NCBI GenBank assembly: GCA_017590115.1
Contig: JAGGNK010013003.1
Location: 1,054,001-1,118,000, forward strand
Length of the DNA: 64,000 bases
Direction: 5' to 3'
Source: Montifringilla adamsi
Taxonomy: Eukaryota; Chordata; Aves; Passeriformes; Passeridae
The first letter of the stretch is position 1, and every line of letters starts with the position of its first letter. Shown one piece after another: positions 24,901 through 38,010 of this stretch. Below the pieces are notes generated by a model. It saw nothing but the letters and a program-made list of their open reading frames with translations. It did not search any database and was not told where the DNA came from. Position numbers and translations under genes: made by a program.

Positions 24901-26472
24901 AGAAATACTGACAGTTTTCAATAGGGCTGTTTTTCTTCTTCCACAGTCTTTTTATGTCTGGTCTTTTTGTACACCTACAGCAGAATCCTGAACTTTTACC
25001 TTCTTAAACAGTTCGGGTCTCACGCACCCGAACTCTGTGCATTTTTAGTTTCCCAAATTCTGGATATTCAGTCATTTAAAGACCAGACAGAAGGTGGGGG
25101 GGGCGGGTTTGCCATTTATTCTGTCTCCATTTTGAAGGTCTGAGCCACCACATTTCCCACAAATTTGTTATGCCTCAGTATGGTAAATTTCTATTCAAAA
25201 AAGTGTTTTTAAATCATGTGCATTAATGGTAAAAAGTGTTTGAACACATACAGCAAAAAGCAATAGGGAAACAGTAAGGTTGAAGAAGAGCCTCTTCCAT
25301 CCAGACTCTCACAGCCCTTCACTACACACAGTAATCCTGTGTTGTGAGCCATTGAAAGACACTGAAATAGCCATCAAAAAATAAACCCTATGCTAAAAGG
25401 CCACAAGGACCTAAAGAGGTTTTAAGAGGAATGCCCTTTCTCACTATGCCAAAATATCAAAGATAATCAAGAAGTCACACATTAAGATGGTCAATTTTCT
25501 CTTTTCATGTCTGCACAGTTCCATCACTACCCATTGACCTCAAATGTTTTCTCTCAGACACCTACACCAAGCAGTGTGTTTACAGACCAGGGCACTTTGG
25601 AGAGTCAGTGGACAAAACACATGCAGAAAAACGGGGAATCAATAAACTTTTATTCTGGCTATTTTACCTACATTTCCCTTTTTTTTTTTTTCTCTAAAGA
25701 AAGATTTTAAAAAATTGAAAGACTGATTAGAAAGCATTCAAAGACGTCAAGATGTGGCATGACAGCTGCCCCATGGCGAGGTTCCCCTTCATGCCTTGAC
25801 TAGTGCTGACTATCTGATCACCCCCACATCCCCAACGAGCCTATGCAGTTTGATCTTGTCCCTTTCAATAATTTTTAGTGTTGACGAAAAGTTAAACACG
25901 TACAAAATAGAAATGTAGCTCTGTGTGTATGCAGAGCTGTCAAGACATTCTTCTGGAGACAAATTTGAGATATACACAAAAACACACAGTGGGAGAAGAG
26001 TCAGAAGTGTGCAGTTCTGAACACACTGATACACTTCCAAACACAATGATCCACCAGAACAGAAAACATCCCTTGTTTAGCCAAGCTAATTTTACTTAGT
26101 GCATCAACAGACTACATGAGTCACAATACCTTGGTTGGAGAGGACTGCCATTTTACAGTACTAATTTATTGTGGTTTTTAGGTCATCTCACTATATCCTT
26201 AAAAAGTTGCAGGTATAAAGAGTATTAATGTTAAGAAGGAACATCGTATTACAAACAAGACAGATGGCCAACAAACCTTAAGATAAGTTCTGTATGATCA
26301 ATCTTACAGATAATTATCTCTTCTGCAGGACAAACTGCTCAAATATTGAAACTAAAACCAAAGACTTCCTTGCCCAAAGCACTGAAGAAGTTCACTGAGT
26401 CTACAGCAGCACACAAATAAGGTGAAAAAGCATTAAAGCACTGGAAGGACATCAGAAAAACATTTCCATAAG

Positions 26473-26477
<5 letters not shown>

Positions 26478-26503
<26 letters not shown>
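26478..26503 (+). repeat. Poly-T tract (26 T)
   Basis: This is an uninterrupted run of 26 T in FBXO11 intron 1. It could mark the tail of a minus-strand retroposed copy, but no body is recognisable in the sequence at lower coordinates. Confidence 0.9.
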
Positions 26504-29058
26504 GGACTGTGAGGGTGACTAAGCAGCAGCACAGGTTGGCTGAGTCTCCCAACTATGTGAGCATCTTTCTAAGATGGCCATGGCTTTGTTAATGTGGCAA
26601 AGGCAGAAGGCACCACTGGAGAACAATTCAATCACTGCTTGGCTCAGCATTCCTATCAGGTAAACACTCTCCCATTACTGCTTAACACACCAACACCTGA
26701 AGTATTTACCCTCCAGATTTCTATTACAAGGCCTTACCATTGGCCTTCACCAAAGCTCCAATCCAACTGTTTGCTATAAAACATAGGTTTGTAGTACTTC
26801 AGCATCTCAAAAATCTCAGCCCATTTAATTCTGCTGAGTACTCCACACTTCTAAAAATCCCGGATCTGGTAACATCAGGACAGGAAGACAGACCATAATA
26901 ATTTCAACCATTCACATATAAAACTACACTGCTACATGAATGTGGATATTTTCCACACCGCTGTTACAATGTTAAGTTGCCAAATAATCTGTATCAGAAT
27001 GTATTTTGTCAGCAAAAATCTATTGTGAAGAAATACTACTTTAAGTTAAATCAAAGCATCCTCAGCACAGCAATTTGAAGATTTCATTAGAACTACTACT
27101 TGTTAAAGCAGTAGAAACTGTGTCCTTCTCTTAGACTTCCATAATACATACATTACATCATTCCTTCCCAGCTGTTAGACTCAGTTTCATTTCATCATCA
27201 TCCTGGTCCCAAAGGTTTGAGAGCAGAAAAACACCAATGCTGTGCATTTTGACTCAGAGTTAGGCTGTAAAACATCCCAGGGCCCTTCTATACACTTGAC
27301 CAGGCAAGTGGAACATCACCAAGTCTTTATCCATTTGTTTTTAAATAAACAGTGTTTTTGTAAAGGGAGAGCAACTGATAAGTTATTAGTAACAAAAAGC
27401 TGTTTTAGAGAAGCAGCAACATTTCTACGAAATTGATTGCTCGTGAGTAACTGATAGAAACATCCTTCCTTTTCAATTTCTTCAATTATACCTACAGAAA
27501 AAAAAATCTAAAAGGTCAGTCTCAAACCCAATGTGCAGAACTTTTAAAGAGGAAGGCTCAAGCTGCTTCTCTCCTCACCTTTCCATATTAAAGACCAAAA
27601 GGTAATGAGGTATTAGTGTTTACCTGGAAGACCAGCATGAAGGAAACAAACCACTGCCTGACTGTGTGATCTTGTTTACACTGCTCAGACGTGGTTATAA
27701 CCAAAATAAAAGCTTTGATTACAGAGCTACAGGAGAAGATTAATCCCTTACTGTTAGAGCTGAGCAAGAAGGGAAGACAAACTCCAAGACATCCACCAGA
27801 CCTTTGTTTAAGAGAATTAAGATTTCAAAATCTACACTGCTAGGATGGTAGCAGAGCAGGGGTAACCCCTACCTCTGCTCAGAAGCAAAGCCTCCCAGCC
27901 ACAGTGAGCTGAGCAGAGACCATGGTCCTGGCCAGGCAGGAATCCCTGAGCTGTGCCTGCTGAGCTCTGTCCAGGCTCAGAAAGGACTCTGGGTTACCGG
28001 CAGCAAGCTACGCTCCCTTCCCGCTCCTCCTCTCCCCATCTCATGCTCTTCCAGTCATTTCTGCACACACCAGGAGGAATGACATACAAGTACCACCTAC
28101 TTAAGGGTGATCTCCAAAATAGTATCTACCCCCACCCCCAGGTCTTTCACCTGGAATGAGGTAATACTTACACTATTACTGTACACCATCTTTGACAATC
28201 CTGTGAATGTCGCTGGTACAGAAAGAGATCAACCATTCTTTTTCCATATTATTAAGCGCTCAGCAGTTACAAAAATAAAATTAAAAAGAAAAATCAAGAA
28301 GTGCTACTATGCCAATTCATGGTTTCAAGGACCTTTGCAGCTGTAAATTGAAGTATGCTGGAACACATGCTGGCTGAACACGCTGAAAAGCTCACCTGCT
28401 AGACAAGATCACACCAGCTAGAAAGTCAGAGTATTAATATATTCTACCTCCTACACCTTCACTCTAAATTACTGTCAATTTGCTAAAAGCAAAGCCACAC
28501 ACAATCACTCTCCCTTACAAAGTATGTTCCCAAACTAATGAATCTACAGGCTGCACCAAGATGGTTATATAACATCAGCAAATTGAATTTATTTTCCAGG
28601 CCCTATTTTCTGTCAGTCTTTGTAATCATCACCTCAGTTTCAGCTTCCTTCATCAAGTCATCCTGTCACAGTTTCACCTGTTCTGAATTTACCAATCTGA
28701 CACACCTGCAAACTACTCAATTGTTCCACTGTTATTAATGCACAGGAGCACCTAGAGACGCAGCCAAGTCAGTAACTTCAAACACTTAGAGCAGAGGGGA
28801 AAAAACCAAAACTTACCCTGAATAGCTCATGGACACAGCTGCAAGCAAGGCTAGAACAGGAGAAAGTAAGACAACACAGAGGCACAGCGAGTTTGTTTTC
28901 ACACAGGCTTAGACTGGTGTGTTGACTGTGCAGAGCTTTGGGGTTACATGAACAACACTCACAGCTCTTTCCCTGCTGGTCTGCTTGCAGCCATTCCTTC
29001 TCCTAACTGATAATCTGGGATGAGATGATGGCACACTGCTTAAGAACTCCACACTCAC

Positions 29059-29130
29059 AAACTTGCTTGAAACTGCTGCAGCCAAACCTGAACTAGCTGC
29101 TGCCATCTTGGCACGCTCCACCCCATTCAT
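29059..29130 (-). other. Candidate alternative first exon in FBXO11 intron 1
   Basis: On the minus strand an ATG-containing segment opens MNGVERAKMAAASSGLAAAV and runs to a perfect donor, GTGAGT (GT at 29058-29057). The second ATG sits in CCAAGATGGCAGC, a good match to the YY1 element found at many vertebrate start sites. An exon ending here would be in phase 0 and would not match the phase of exon 2, so any FBXO11 product would have to start at the internal ATG in exon 2 (13038). There is no CpG island. This is speculative. Confidence 0.2.
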
Positions 29131-32100
29131 GAGTTAAAGGATTAACATCTTTCAAAAGTAGGTGGGGAGGATTTAAAAGACATTGTTGTTTGTATTCTTT
29201 CACCTGCTGCTTCTTTCAGACATCACTACTGTAAAGCAAGGGTAGAAAAAGTATTTTCTATGAACTCATTTGAATTTAAATACTACTGAAAATTACTGGT
29301 GAAAACAAAGGAGAATCTAGTAAAACAGTTTCCAATGTTTAATCTGAACCACTTTACCTTGTGTTAGCACTTAGGGGGAGATCAATTCAGTACCAAAAGT
29401 CCTTAATTTCAATAACCACACTATCCCACATTTTTCTTTACTGAACTGGACAACTACACAGTCACACTCATTACTGTGCAACTGAAATTTTCATAGAGCA
29501 GCCACCTCCACCCTCCAACCCAAAGCTGCCAAAACCATCTCAATGCCACTCCTCTGCTTCTGAAACACCACTCCCAAAAGGACTTTGGGCAGCAGTTAAA
29601 CTGGGAAGAAAACACACACAGCCCATGTCTTCTATGCTCCCAGGTAAGCGCTGGAGAAGTGGGCATTATCCAAACCCTGTGAATCCAAAAGCTTGCAACC
29701 AGCACAGCCAGAAGGCAGGCAGCAGAGAAACACACCTTGAAGAACCCTGTAACTGTACAGGAGCTGCTTGACAATATTATTTTCTTTAGATGTCAGAGCA
29801 TATGCCACCACTTATGACTAACAAGTAAGGAACACAAAGAAATTTTGGTGCATCAGTCAAACCATGGTAGAAAAACTATGAGGCCTGACATCAAATCAGG
29901 CTGCTATCTTTGACGTGTAGTACTTAACAGTCAGTGCATTATTTCATGCCAGTGCTGTGTGCATTTCTGATACTGGCACAAGATGAGAAACAGGCCAGTG
30001 ACTGAACTATGATGGAATGAATTTTTACTTCCATATGATAGACAAGAGACCCTCATAGCAGATGGATGCACTGCACTATCTACAGTGATATTGTGGGAAA
30101 ATATTATGGTAGTTCCAATGTCCAGTTATAACCAGTAATCAACAAGTAAACAAAACTGACACATCACTGTAGAGATTAACTTCCCTTAACAGATACCTCT
30201 CATTTGCCACATGTAGGAAAATATTTCCAGGAAAAGATATTCTACTTTATATCTCAGACTCTCAAAGGACTCACAGGAGGTCCTGTCCTTGGTGGAGGAA
30301 AGTTCAGGACTCTTGTCACACAGCAAGGGCTACACATGTGTGCATACATATATTAGCTAATTAAAAACAAAATAACAACCAACCTTAAATACTTAGAAGA
30401 ATAAGAGTCAGAACCACTTCATTTTGCTCCTGTCTTTTCACATTTCCTGTATAATTTAGTCCTGGAGAACTGCAGTGCTTCAGGGAACACAGGTCAATGC
30501 CAACAATTCAGCACCAATCTAATACTAAACATCACTTCTAAACACAAGAGGTTTTTTATTGACTATCTAGCGTCTTTACCTTGAAGGGAGCCTCTGAAGT
30601 GTCTAAGTGTTCCTAGAGGAAAACCTTGCATGCAAAGCACCTACAGACTGATGATGCTGTCTTTACACAGTCACTCCACATCCACCTTCTCCAAAGACCA
30701 ACACCTACCATGGGATAGCAAGACCATAGATGCAAACTCAGAACAACAAATCACAGTGAGTTTCAAATCCTACACAAGCAGAATGGGCAAGACACTGTCC
30801 ATTTGCAAGCACAAAAAGCCCTCCCGTACACAACTACATTTATGTAGTCTGTCAGGTGTGAAGTGCCAGCACAGACACAAGCAGATTCAGTATCACTAGA
30901 GACTCAAAAGAAAAGAATCCTTCATGAGTTGTTCTTAAATCAAGAGCATTCAAAATATTTCTAGCAACTGAAATATATTTTCTGCACTCAACTTCAAGTA
31001 TGCCACAAGGGTCATGAACACAGTTAAATCCAGCCTACTAAATAAATGGGTATTTTCCCTCACTGAACTAAAACATACAATACTTGTCAACTATTAATTA
31101 TACTGCATCAAGTACAGCATTCTTACATATCTGTTCTAGAGGCAAAACTGGGATATTCTCCATGTTCTAATATGTATCAAAGATAGTTTATAAGTGCATT
31201 GAGCCTTGCCATGTTCCCCTTGTATTTTGGTTGAGCCCATGAAGTATTAGTCATCTTTGTTATATTCATGCTCAACATAGCTAAAAAGTTGTCTTAAGAT
31301 GTATTCTAAGCAACTGTCAGATTGAATTTTTGACATGTTTATTCTCAAATGATGCTAATTAAAAAAAACAAACTGTTCATATTCTATAGGTTGAATGAAT
31401 AAACTTACACAAAAAATGCTACTGTATTTATTGAAATAATTTATGTGTAATTTTATGATTGTTTTACACAAAGTACATATTATAAGAATAATTTTTTGAA
31501 ATACTGCATTATGTCTCACCATTCTGAATTTAATCAAGAAGTTACCTACAGTAACCTTTACTTATTTTCCTCCACATATACCAACATCCATCCTACATCC
31601 CGATGCTGTAAATATGGTGGGTTTGGTTCACTTTCTGATGTTTAGTTGATTACTGAGGTTTTGTTCACAACTTCACAAACCAGTATTTTGGTAGGAACAA
31701 GTGCTGCTTCCAAAAACTTCTACCTTAATTGACATGAGCAATCTAACAACCCATATTCCTCAAAAAACACAGGCACTCTCCAGACGGAAAAGTCCACAAG
31801 CAAGTCCATGCCTCCTTTTAATTCAACATACAGAGATGCAAATTGTGCAGGACCAGATTGAGCCCTGGTAGAAATACAGTGTACAGAAATAACAAATTAG
31901 ATACTTTCTGATCAAGTGCACTAGTTAAATGCAGCTATCAGAATGAAAAAAAAAATTAAACATTTATAACAACCTAGACTGAGAGAGTAAAAGTCATATT
32001 TAGAGCTCAGACTAGATTTGTTACCAGGCAGTAAACTGCTGAATACGCATAATTAAGGACACAAAATCAGTATTACACTAACAAGACTTTAAGAGCAGCA

Positions 32101-35100
32101 CTTAGGTGGAAAGACTAAAACCATCTTTCATAGCAGCTGAGTCGTCTGTATTCTAAGGGCAAGAACCATCTATGCTATACATAGTGCCATCTATTAATCA
32201 GAAAATGTCATTGTTCCTGGGAACAAAGTGAAGAGCTATGAAATAACAGGCTACGAAAAATTTGTTAATAATATTTCACATTTGAGAACCAGAGCCTTCA
32301 AACTTAAGAAGAAAAATAAAAGAAGTCATGTGCATCTCAAAATCAAAGTCCAGTTTGGCTATTTAGGCTTAGATTTAAGACAAAAGAAAACCCTTATTAA
32401 AATATTTTATGTTCTTTAGGAAACAAATGGAAAAGGAGAGAAGTTTTCCTGTAATGAAAAGTAATCAACTGTGGCTGAAGTCCTGAAAACCTTCAGCTAT
32501 GACAGTGTTGGGAAGAAAATCTTACAAAGTGAAAACTTACAGAACAAACACAGCAATAAAACTGTCAATGACACAAGTGGCAAAAAGATCTGTTTTGTGC
32601 CCTTAGTGGACAAATACAGAGGTGCAATTGTCTTCTGTACAGAGCAGCTCAAAATTAATTTTCATTTTTTATAAAGCCAAACCTTACTGTCACCTTGGCT
32701 CACTGTAAACACAGAAGATTTCTGGTTTCCCAACACAGAACAGACTTGAGATATAAAGGAAGGACAGAGTCCCACCACCATATTCCTCCCCACTCCATCA
32801 CAAATGACACTGGAGACTAGAGGCACATATGTATTAAAACACTAGTTAAAAACACAAAAAAAATACTAATAGCAGGAGTCCCCCCTGCAATGGGACAGGC
32901 TCAGACAGGAGGTCCCTGCATAAAGTTGTCTCTGATGTGTACCTACTGGGGAGCATGGTACCCAAGTAAAGATCAAAAGCAAGGCAATTAAGTCATGGAC
33001 TTGAACATCTCAAAATACAGACAGTATCAGTCAAGTTCTTTATCAGAAATAATTACACTGGAAGTAATTGTGAAAGTGCCACTGAACTTCATTTTGCCAG
33101 TACAAATGAGTGCAATACTTTGTCAGTGCCCTTTCTGGACAGTTGTAACATTTTATTCCAAGTCATTACAACTTTTTTTTTTTTTTTAAAGTACAGAGAA
33201 CTAAATATAATTTCCTGCAAATCTGAAGCAATTAAAGTCAAATGTTTCCACCACATCTACAAGAAAAAAAAAAATGCTTTCCTCTAGCAAACAACATCAT
33301 TTAGTAGGACAGATATAAGGAAAATTTAAATTCCATACCGTTCTCTGAGCTACATGTAGCAATGAGGGGATGTCTCAGACATGTTCTATTGCACATTCAT
33401 AAGACTTCAACCTTAACAGGCTGGAAGCCCTACCATTTTCTCCTAGACATGATTGTGAAAGGCACAATTAACACTGTGACAGATTCTGAGACCAAATTAT
33501 GGATTCATACCAAAGCAATGCATGTGGCACATATTCCCTTTAAAAATCTCTAGTCCGATGGATGGAGAAGTGGACAGAAGTGGGTAAAACACCCATATGC
33601 CAGGTACCATCTTTATAAAGAGCCCTTCAGGGCAGCCAGTAGCAGGTTTAAGTTAGAGCAGGACATCATCCATAGCAGTCCAGATTACCACTGAGCACTA
33701 GGATTCCACTATTTAAATTATGTTGCTTCCTAGCTCTCCCCCCAGCACATCAGAGAGCTGTATGGCATGACCAAGTTATAGCAGATCGAGCCAATGTAAA
33801 TGCTGGACTTGCTAAGAGTTTCCAGTATTAACTCATGCCTAGTCTTGAAAAAACAAAAGAGCCAACCACCAAACAAAAAGAGAGCTAGCAGTGCTTCCCC
33901 TTCTGATAAAAAAATATTCAAAGCTTTTCAAATTAAAAGCCATATACTGTTTGACTGCCAACTGCAGTGTTTTCTACAACTACTTATTTTCCCAACAATT
34001 ACCTTTTACAACTCACACACTCTTCCGCAGATAAAATGTTATCAATGTTTTTTTCTCTTTCTATTCACAGAAATATGCCAATATAATCAATACCATTAGG
34101 AGTTCCCACATCCCTACTCAGAAGCTTATGCTGAAGTTTCTGAAGAACCAGAGCAAAATCTCAGAGTTTAAATCTTCCACATGAGCTGTATGTCATCTCT
34201 CAAGGCATTTCTTTGGGTATTTGTGCCTTCACAATGTCACACTGCATTTTAGTACCAATGTGTAATTTTCTTGTGCCATACGTATGGTTCAGTGCACCCG
34301 CAGGCACACCTATGGCTTCACAATTGTCACAATGCTGTATCTCAAAAGCACAAAAAAAGAGTCTATAAGGGCACAGAATGTGAGTTTTAAGAACATTATT
34401 TATTCTCACAGAAATGCCCACTGTTCCTCTTGCAATTTTTTTAAAGTTAATTGTACAAACAGTTAAAAAAAGCCTTACTCTCTGCCTTAACCACAAATAA
34501 GGGCTTTGACTGACACACACTGGCAAATAAAGAAAAAAAAGTCTGCCAGGCAAAGCAAGCTTCAACCCTGCCAGCTGCCCCTTAGAACGTAAGTTGGTGC
34601 CCCAATGACAGATGGCCATACAGCTCACGTGGCACTGCAAGAGCAGCTCCAGTTTGCAGCCCAGCATAATTAAGCCAACCAACTGCAACTCTCCTTTACC
34701 TGCATATGCTGCCCTGAAAGATTAAAGCACCACCACAGCCATATCCTGAGCCATGCAGTGATCCCTGTCTTGAACAAGGATCAGCTGGGAGCACAGGACA
34801 AAGGGCAACTGAGAGCAACAACTCCCAGTACACCCATCCAGATTTTAGCCTGGGACAAGAGGAGCACTATCTAAGTCCAGAAAGAAAACAGGTATTGTGC
34901 TAAGAGACACCGTGTGGTTCACAACTGGAGTACCAACCGCAGGAACCCAAGGACACCATGTTCATTTCTGTGCTTTGCCACAGATGTGGTTCCATGATAA
35001 AGATAAAACAATTTAAGTGTATAATACTGCCAGAAAGGAGGGTGCAGACCTTTTCCCACCAGCTCCCACACACAGTGGGAGTGACTGTACAGGTACACAG

Positions 35101-37934
35101 TCATTAAAACAAAGGAAGGAAGAAGCAAATCACTGAGAAAATTCCTTTTGGTAGCCATTTGCAATCACACTGCTTAAAATATCAGTGAAACTGTGCCTAC
35201 AGACTTCCCTGGTGACTTTGGGCAAGTTATGCCATTTCCTCATTCATTTCCCACTGCTGATGTCAGAACAATGGTACATGAGAACATCCCACAGACCATC
35301 CCAGGTGTACAGACATGACTGAAGGCCTGCAAGACACAGGAGTTCTGCAATACAAATACCCAAATTAGTAAAACAAAGGGGATCCTTTACCAGTAGCTGA
35401 ACTTACTCTAGGCAATCACTAGTGGCAGAATAACAGATACTTCCCCATGTTTACTGCAACTCCAACACTAGACCTTCAGGCAGAAGGGAAGGATTAAAGT
35501 TGAGTGCACTGATTAGTATTCTTTTTACATCACTGAATGCTTGAACAGCTCTTTCCCAAGTAAAATCTGAGTATATACAAGAGTAAGGATTTCTGTGAAG
35601 AGATCAGTAAGTCAGGAACCTTCTGGACTAGAAACTGCTTATCAGTCTTACTCCACCCACTGCAGTGCTGTTACTAGAAATACTAAAAGAGGAAACAAAG
35701 AACCACTGAATTGGTCCTCTCACTTTAAAAATTAAATATGCATACATGTATACAAATCTCCTCTTAAAAGAAATTTCTTATTTAACTTAAACTCTTAAGG
35801 TCATTCAGTCTACTACAGTGATTGTCTCTAAGAGAAATTTTACCTAGATGGGGAGATTTTTGCCAGCTAGGTTTACAGAATGGGATACTTAAGAATTGCC
35901 TCCATATATATAGTGAAAAATATCTGACAGAGGGGACGAAGAGACAAGGCTTGGGAGGAAATACATCACTTATCTGTTTTAATAAAAAAGGAGCAGGTTG
36001 ATTTTTTTTTTAACTGAGAAGAAAACTCAACACAAGCAGGATATCACATTCCTAAATCCTGCTCTTCTGATGACTTTGCCATTTCTCAAGTCATACACAG
36101 ATTTCAAAAGCTAGATGAATTAAAATTCATTTTCTGTGATGTATTTGGCCATTTCTGTAGTATTTTTACATTTGGGTAAAAGACAAAATATGTCCCAAAA
36201 ATCTTAAGGAAATCTTAACCAGGCTCAAGCAGTTACCCCAGCCATCATAATGTACACAGCATTTGTACTATTGCAAAACATAATCCTTCTGCCAACAGGA
36301 TCCCTCACATGTTACAAGAAATAAATCTTAGTTAATATTTAATACTCAGTATATATACATAATTTTACTGACTACATCTGCAGCAAAACATCATAAAGAT
36401 ATAAGAAAAAGAAATTATCTGTTTTACTACTTAAAACTTGCTCATTATGAAAGTGGTAATTATTTCTACCATGCAAGTGACAGAGAGTTGAAAATTTCTG
36501 CCTTTCACAGCCATTACAGCTCCCCTTCACCAGACTACCTGTTTGCTAATAGTGGTAACCCAGAGGAATGGCTCACGGCCAGTGTTGCTGATAGGGAAGA
36601 AACACTGGGATAACAACTGAAGTGTATTTAGTCTGAAAAATCACTGTGCCCAACTCACTATGATTCAGGTAACATTCTTGACGCTACACAACTGCGCAAC
36701 ATTTCTAGATCATACACATACACACAAAAATATACTGGCAGCTTCTTGCACTCTTTGTGATACTGGTCATTGAGTCAACTGAAATTAATGAAAAACTATG
36801 CACTCAGTCTGCTGGGATTTACCCAAGAACATGGCAATGAATCCACTCTCAGCATCAATGGATAACAGGTATTGATTGGCAGGCCTTGGAAAAAGGGGAG
36901 TTAAAAATCATGCTTTTTCCACACACTACCTACTTTTCACTTCCATTGTATTAATCAGCATACGAGCAACCCACAGCAGAGAGATAACTCAAAGCTTCAG
37001 TTTCTAAAAAAAGTTATCCAGAAAAATATAGGCTGAAAAATTAATGAATTTTTGAAATGCATTAATGAAAACTGATCTTGAACTGGAACACCCCATGCTA
37101 TTGAGTCCGAAATTTTAAAATAAAAATTTGTTTGAAACTAATTTTCTGTTCTCTTTTTCAAATTTCAGTGTAAATTTTTACAAATTTACAGATTTCAACG
37201 TTAGTATGACCAATACATTTTTCTTTAAACTTACACATTAAAAGTTAGGTTGTCTATAACTGAAAAATCAGAATAATTTTACCTCCTCTTCTTTTCTGGC
37301 ATCTAAAAAACAACTTTAGAGGAGATGGGGCTGTTAGTAAACATTATTTCCTGTTTAGACTTTTAAAGTTAACAAGCTTAGATGTTCAAGCGTTATTTAG
37401 ACAAAAAGGGAGATCCAACATCACACTGACAAGTAGCGTGACGAACTGATCTTCAGAACAGAGCTTCCTTAGACAGACACCCACTGAACCTACTGGGATA
37501 TGCTTTTTTCAGTTACTTAAACCTTTCAAATTAAGGTAAAAATTGACAATGACTAACAACCATACTGATACTGTCAAGTGTATCAGCAGATTATTGATCA
37601 CAAGCTGCTGATCAATGAGAAGATATTTGGCAAGATATGAAAGGTTCTAAACTTGTTATCAAAGGCCACTTGAAGTTGCTCAGGTATCACCCATTATCAC
37701 AATCACACCCATTCTTCTTCTAGTCATACTGAAGGCAACAGTAGCCCAAAGCACTAATCCTCTCTCCTCCCACTGATGCCTAGCTGGCCAAACAACTCTA
37801 GTGTTGAAGGAGGTTCTCTCAAGAGCAATCCAAGGCACATACCTTAGAGGCTCAATTATTGTAGAGCTTTGCGGAGACTTAAAAATGGAACCAGAGGAAG
37901 CTCCAAATGAATCTTAACAAGAGAGAAATTAGAA

Positions 37935-38010
37935 ATTGAAATCAGATGATTTTTAAGGTCTCTTCGAACCCAAACCAGTGTGTGGTTCCATGAAAAGTGA
38001 TTCTTTGATG
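37935..38010 (+). mobile_element. CR1 LINE 3' end, degraded
   Basis: The segment reads AGATGATTTTTAAGGTCTCT, then TCGAACCCAAACCAGTGTGT, then GGTTCCATG and a diverged repeat of the terminal octamer (GATTCTTTGATG). This follows the 3' end of avian/reptilian CR1 elements, whose consensus has GATGATCTTTAAGGTC, CCTTCCAACCCAAACC and a short ATTCTATG-type tail. Only the tail is clear, as is usual for 5'-truncated CR1 copies. It is inserted antisense to FBXO11. Confidence 0.6.

Noticed and set aside
34200..34688. 162-codon minus-strand ORF in intron 1
   Set aside because: No recognisable motif, no reverse-transcriptase or other transposon signature, and no exon-type splice borders. Most likely chance.
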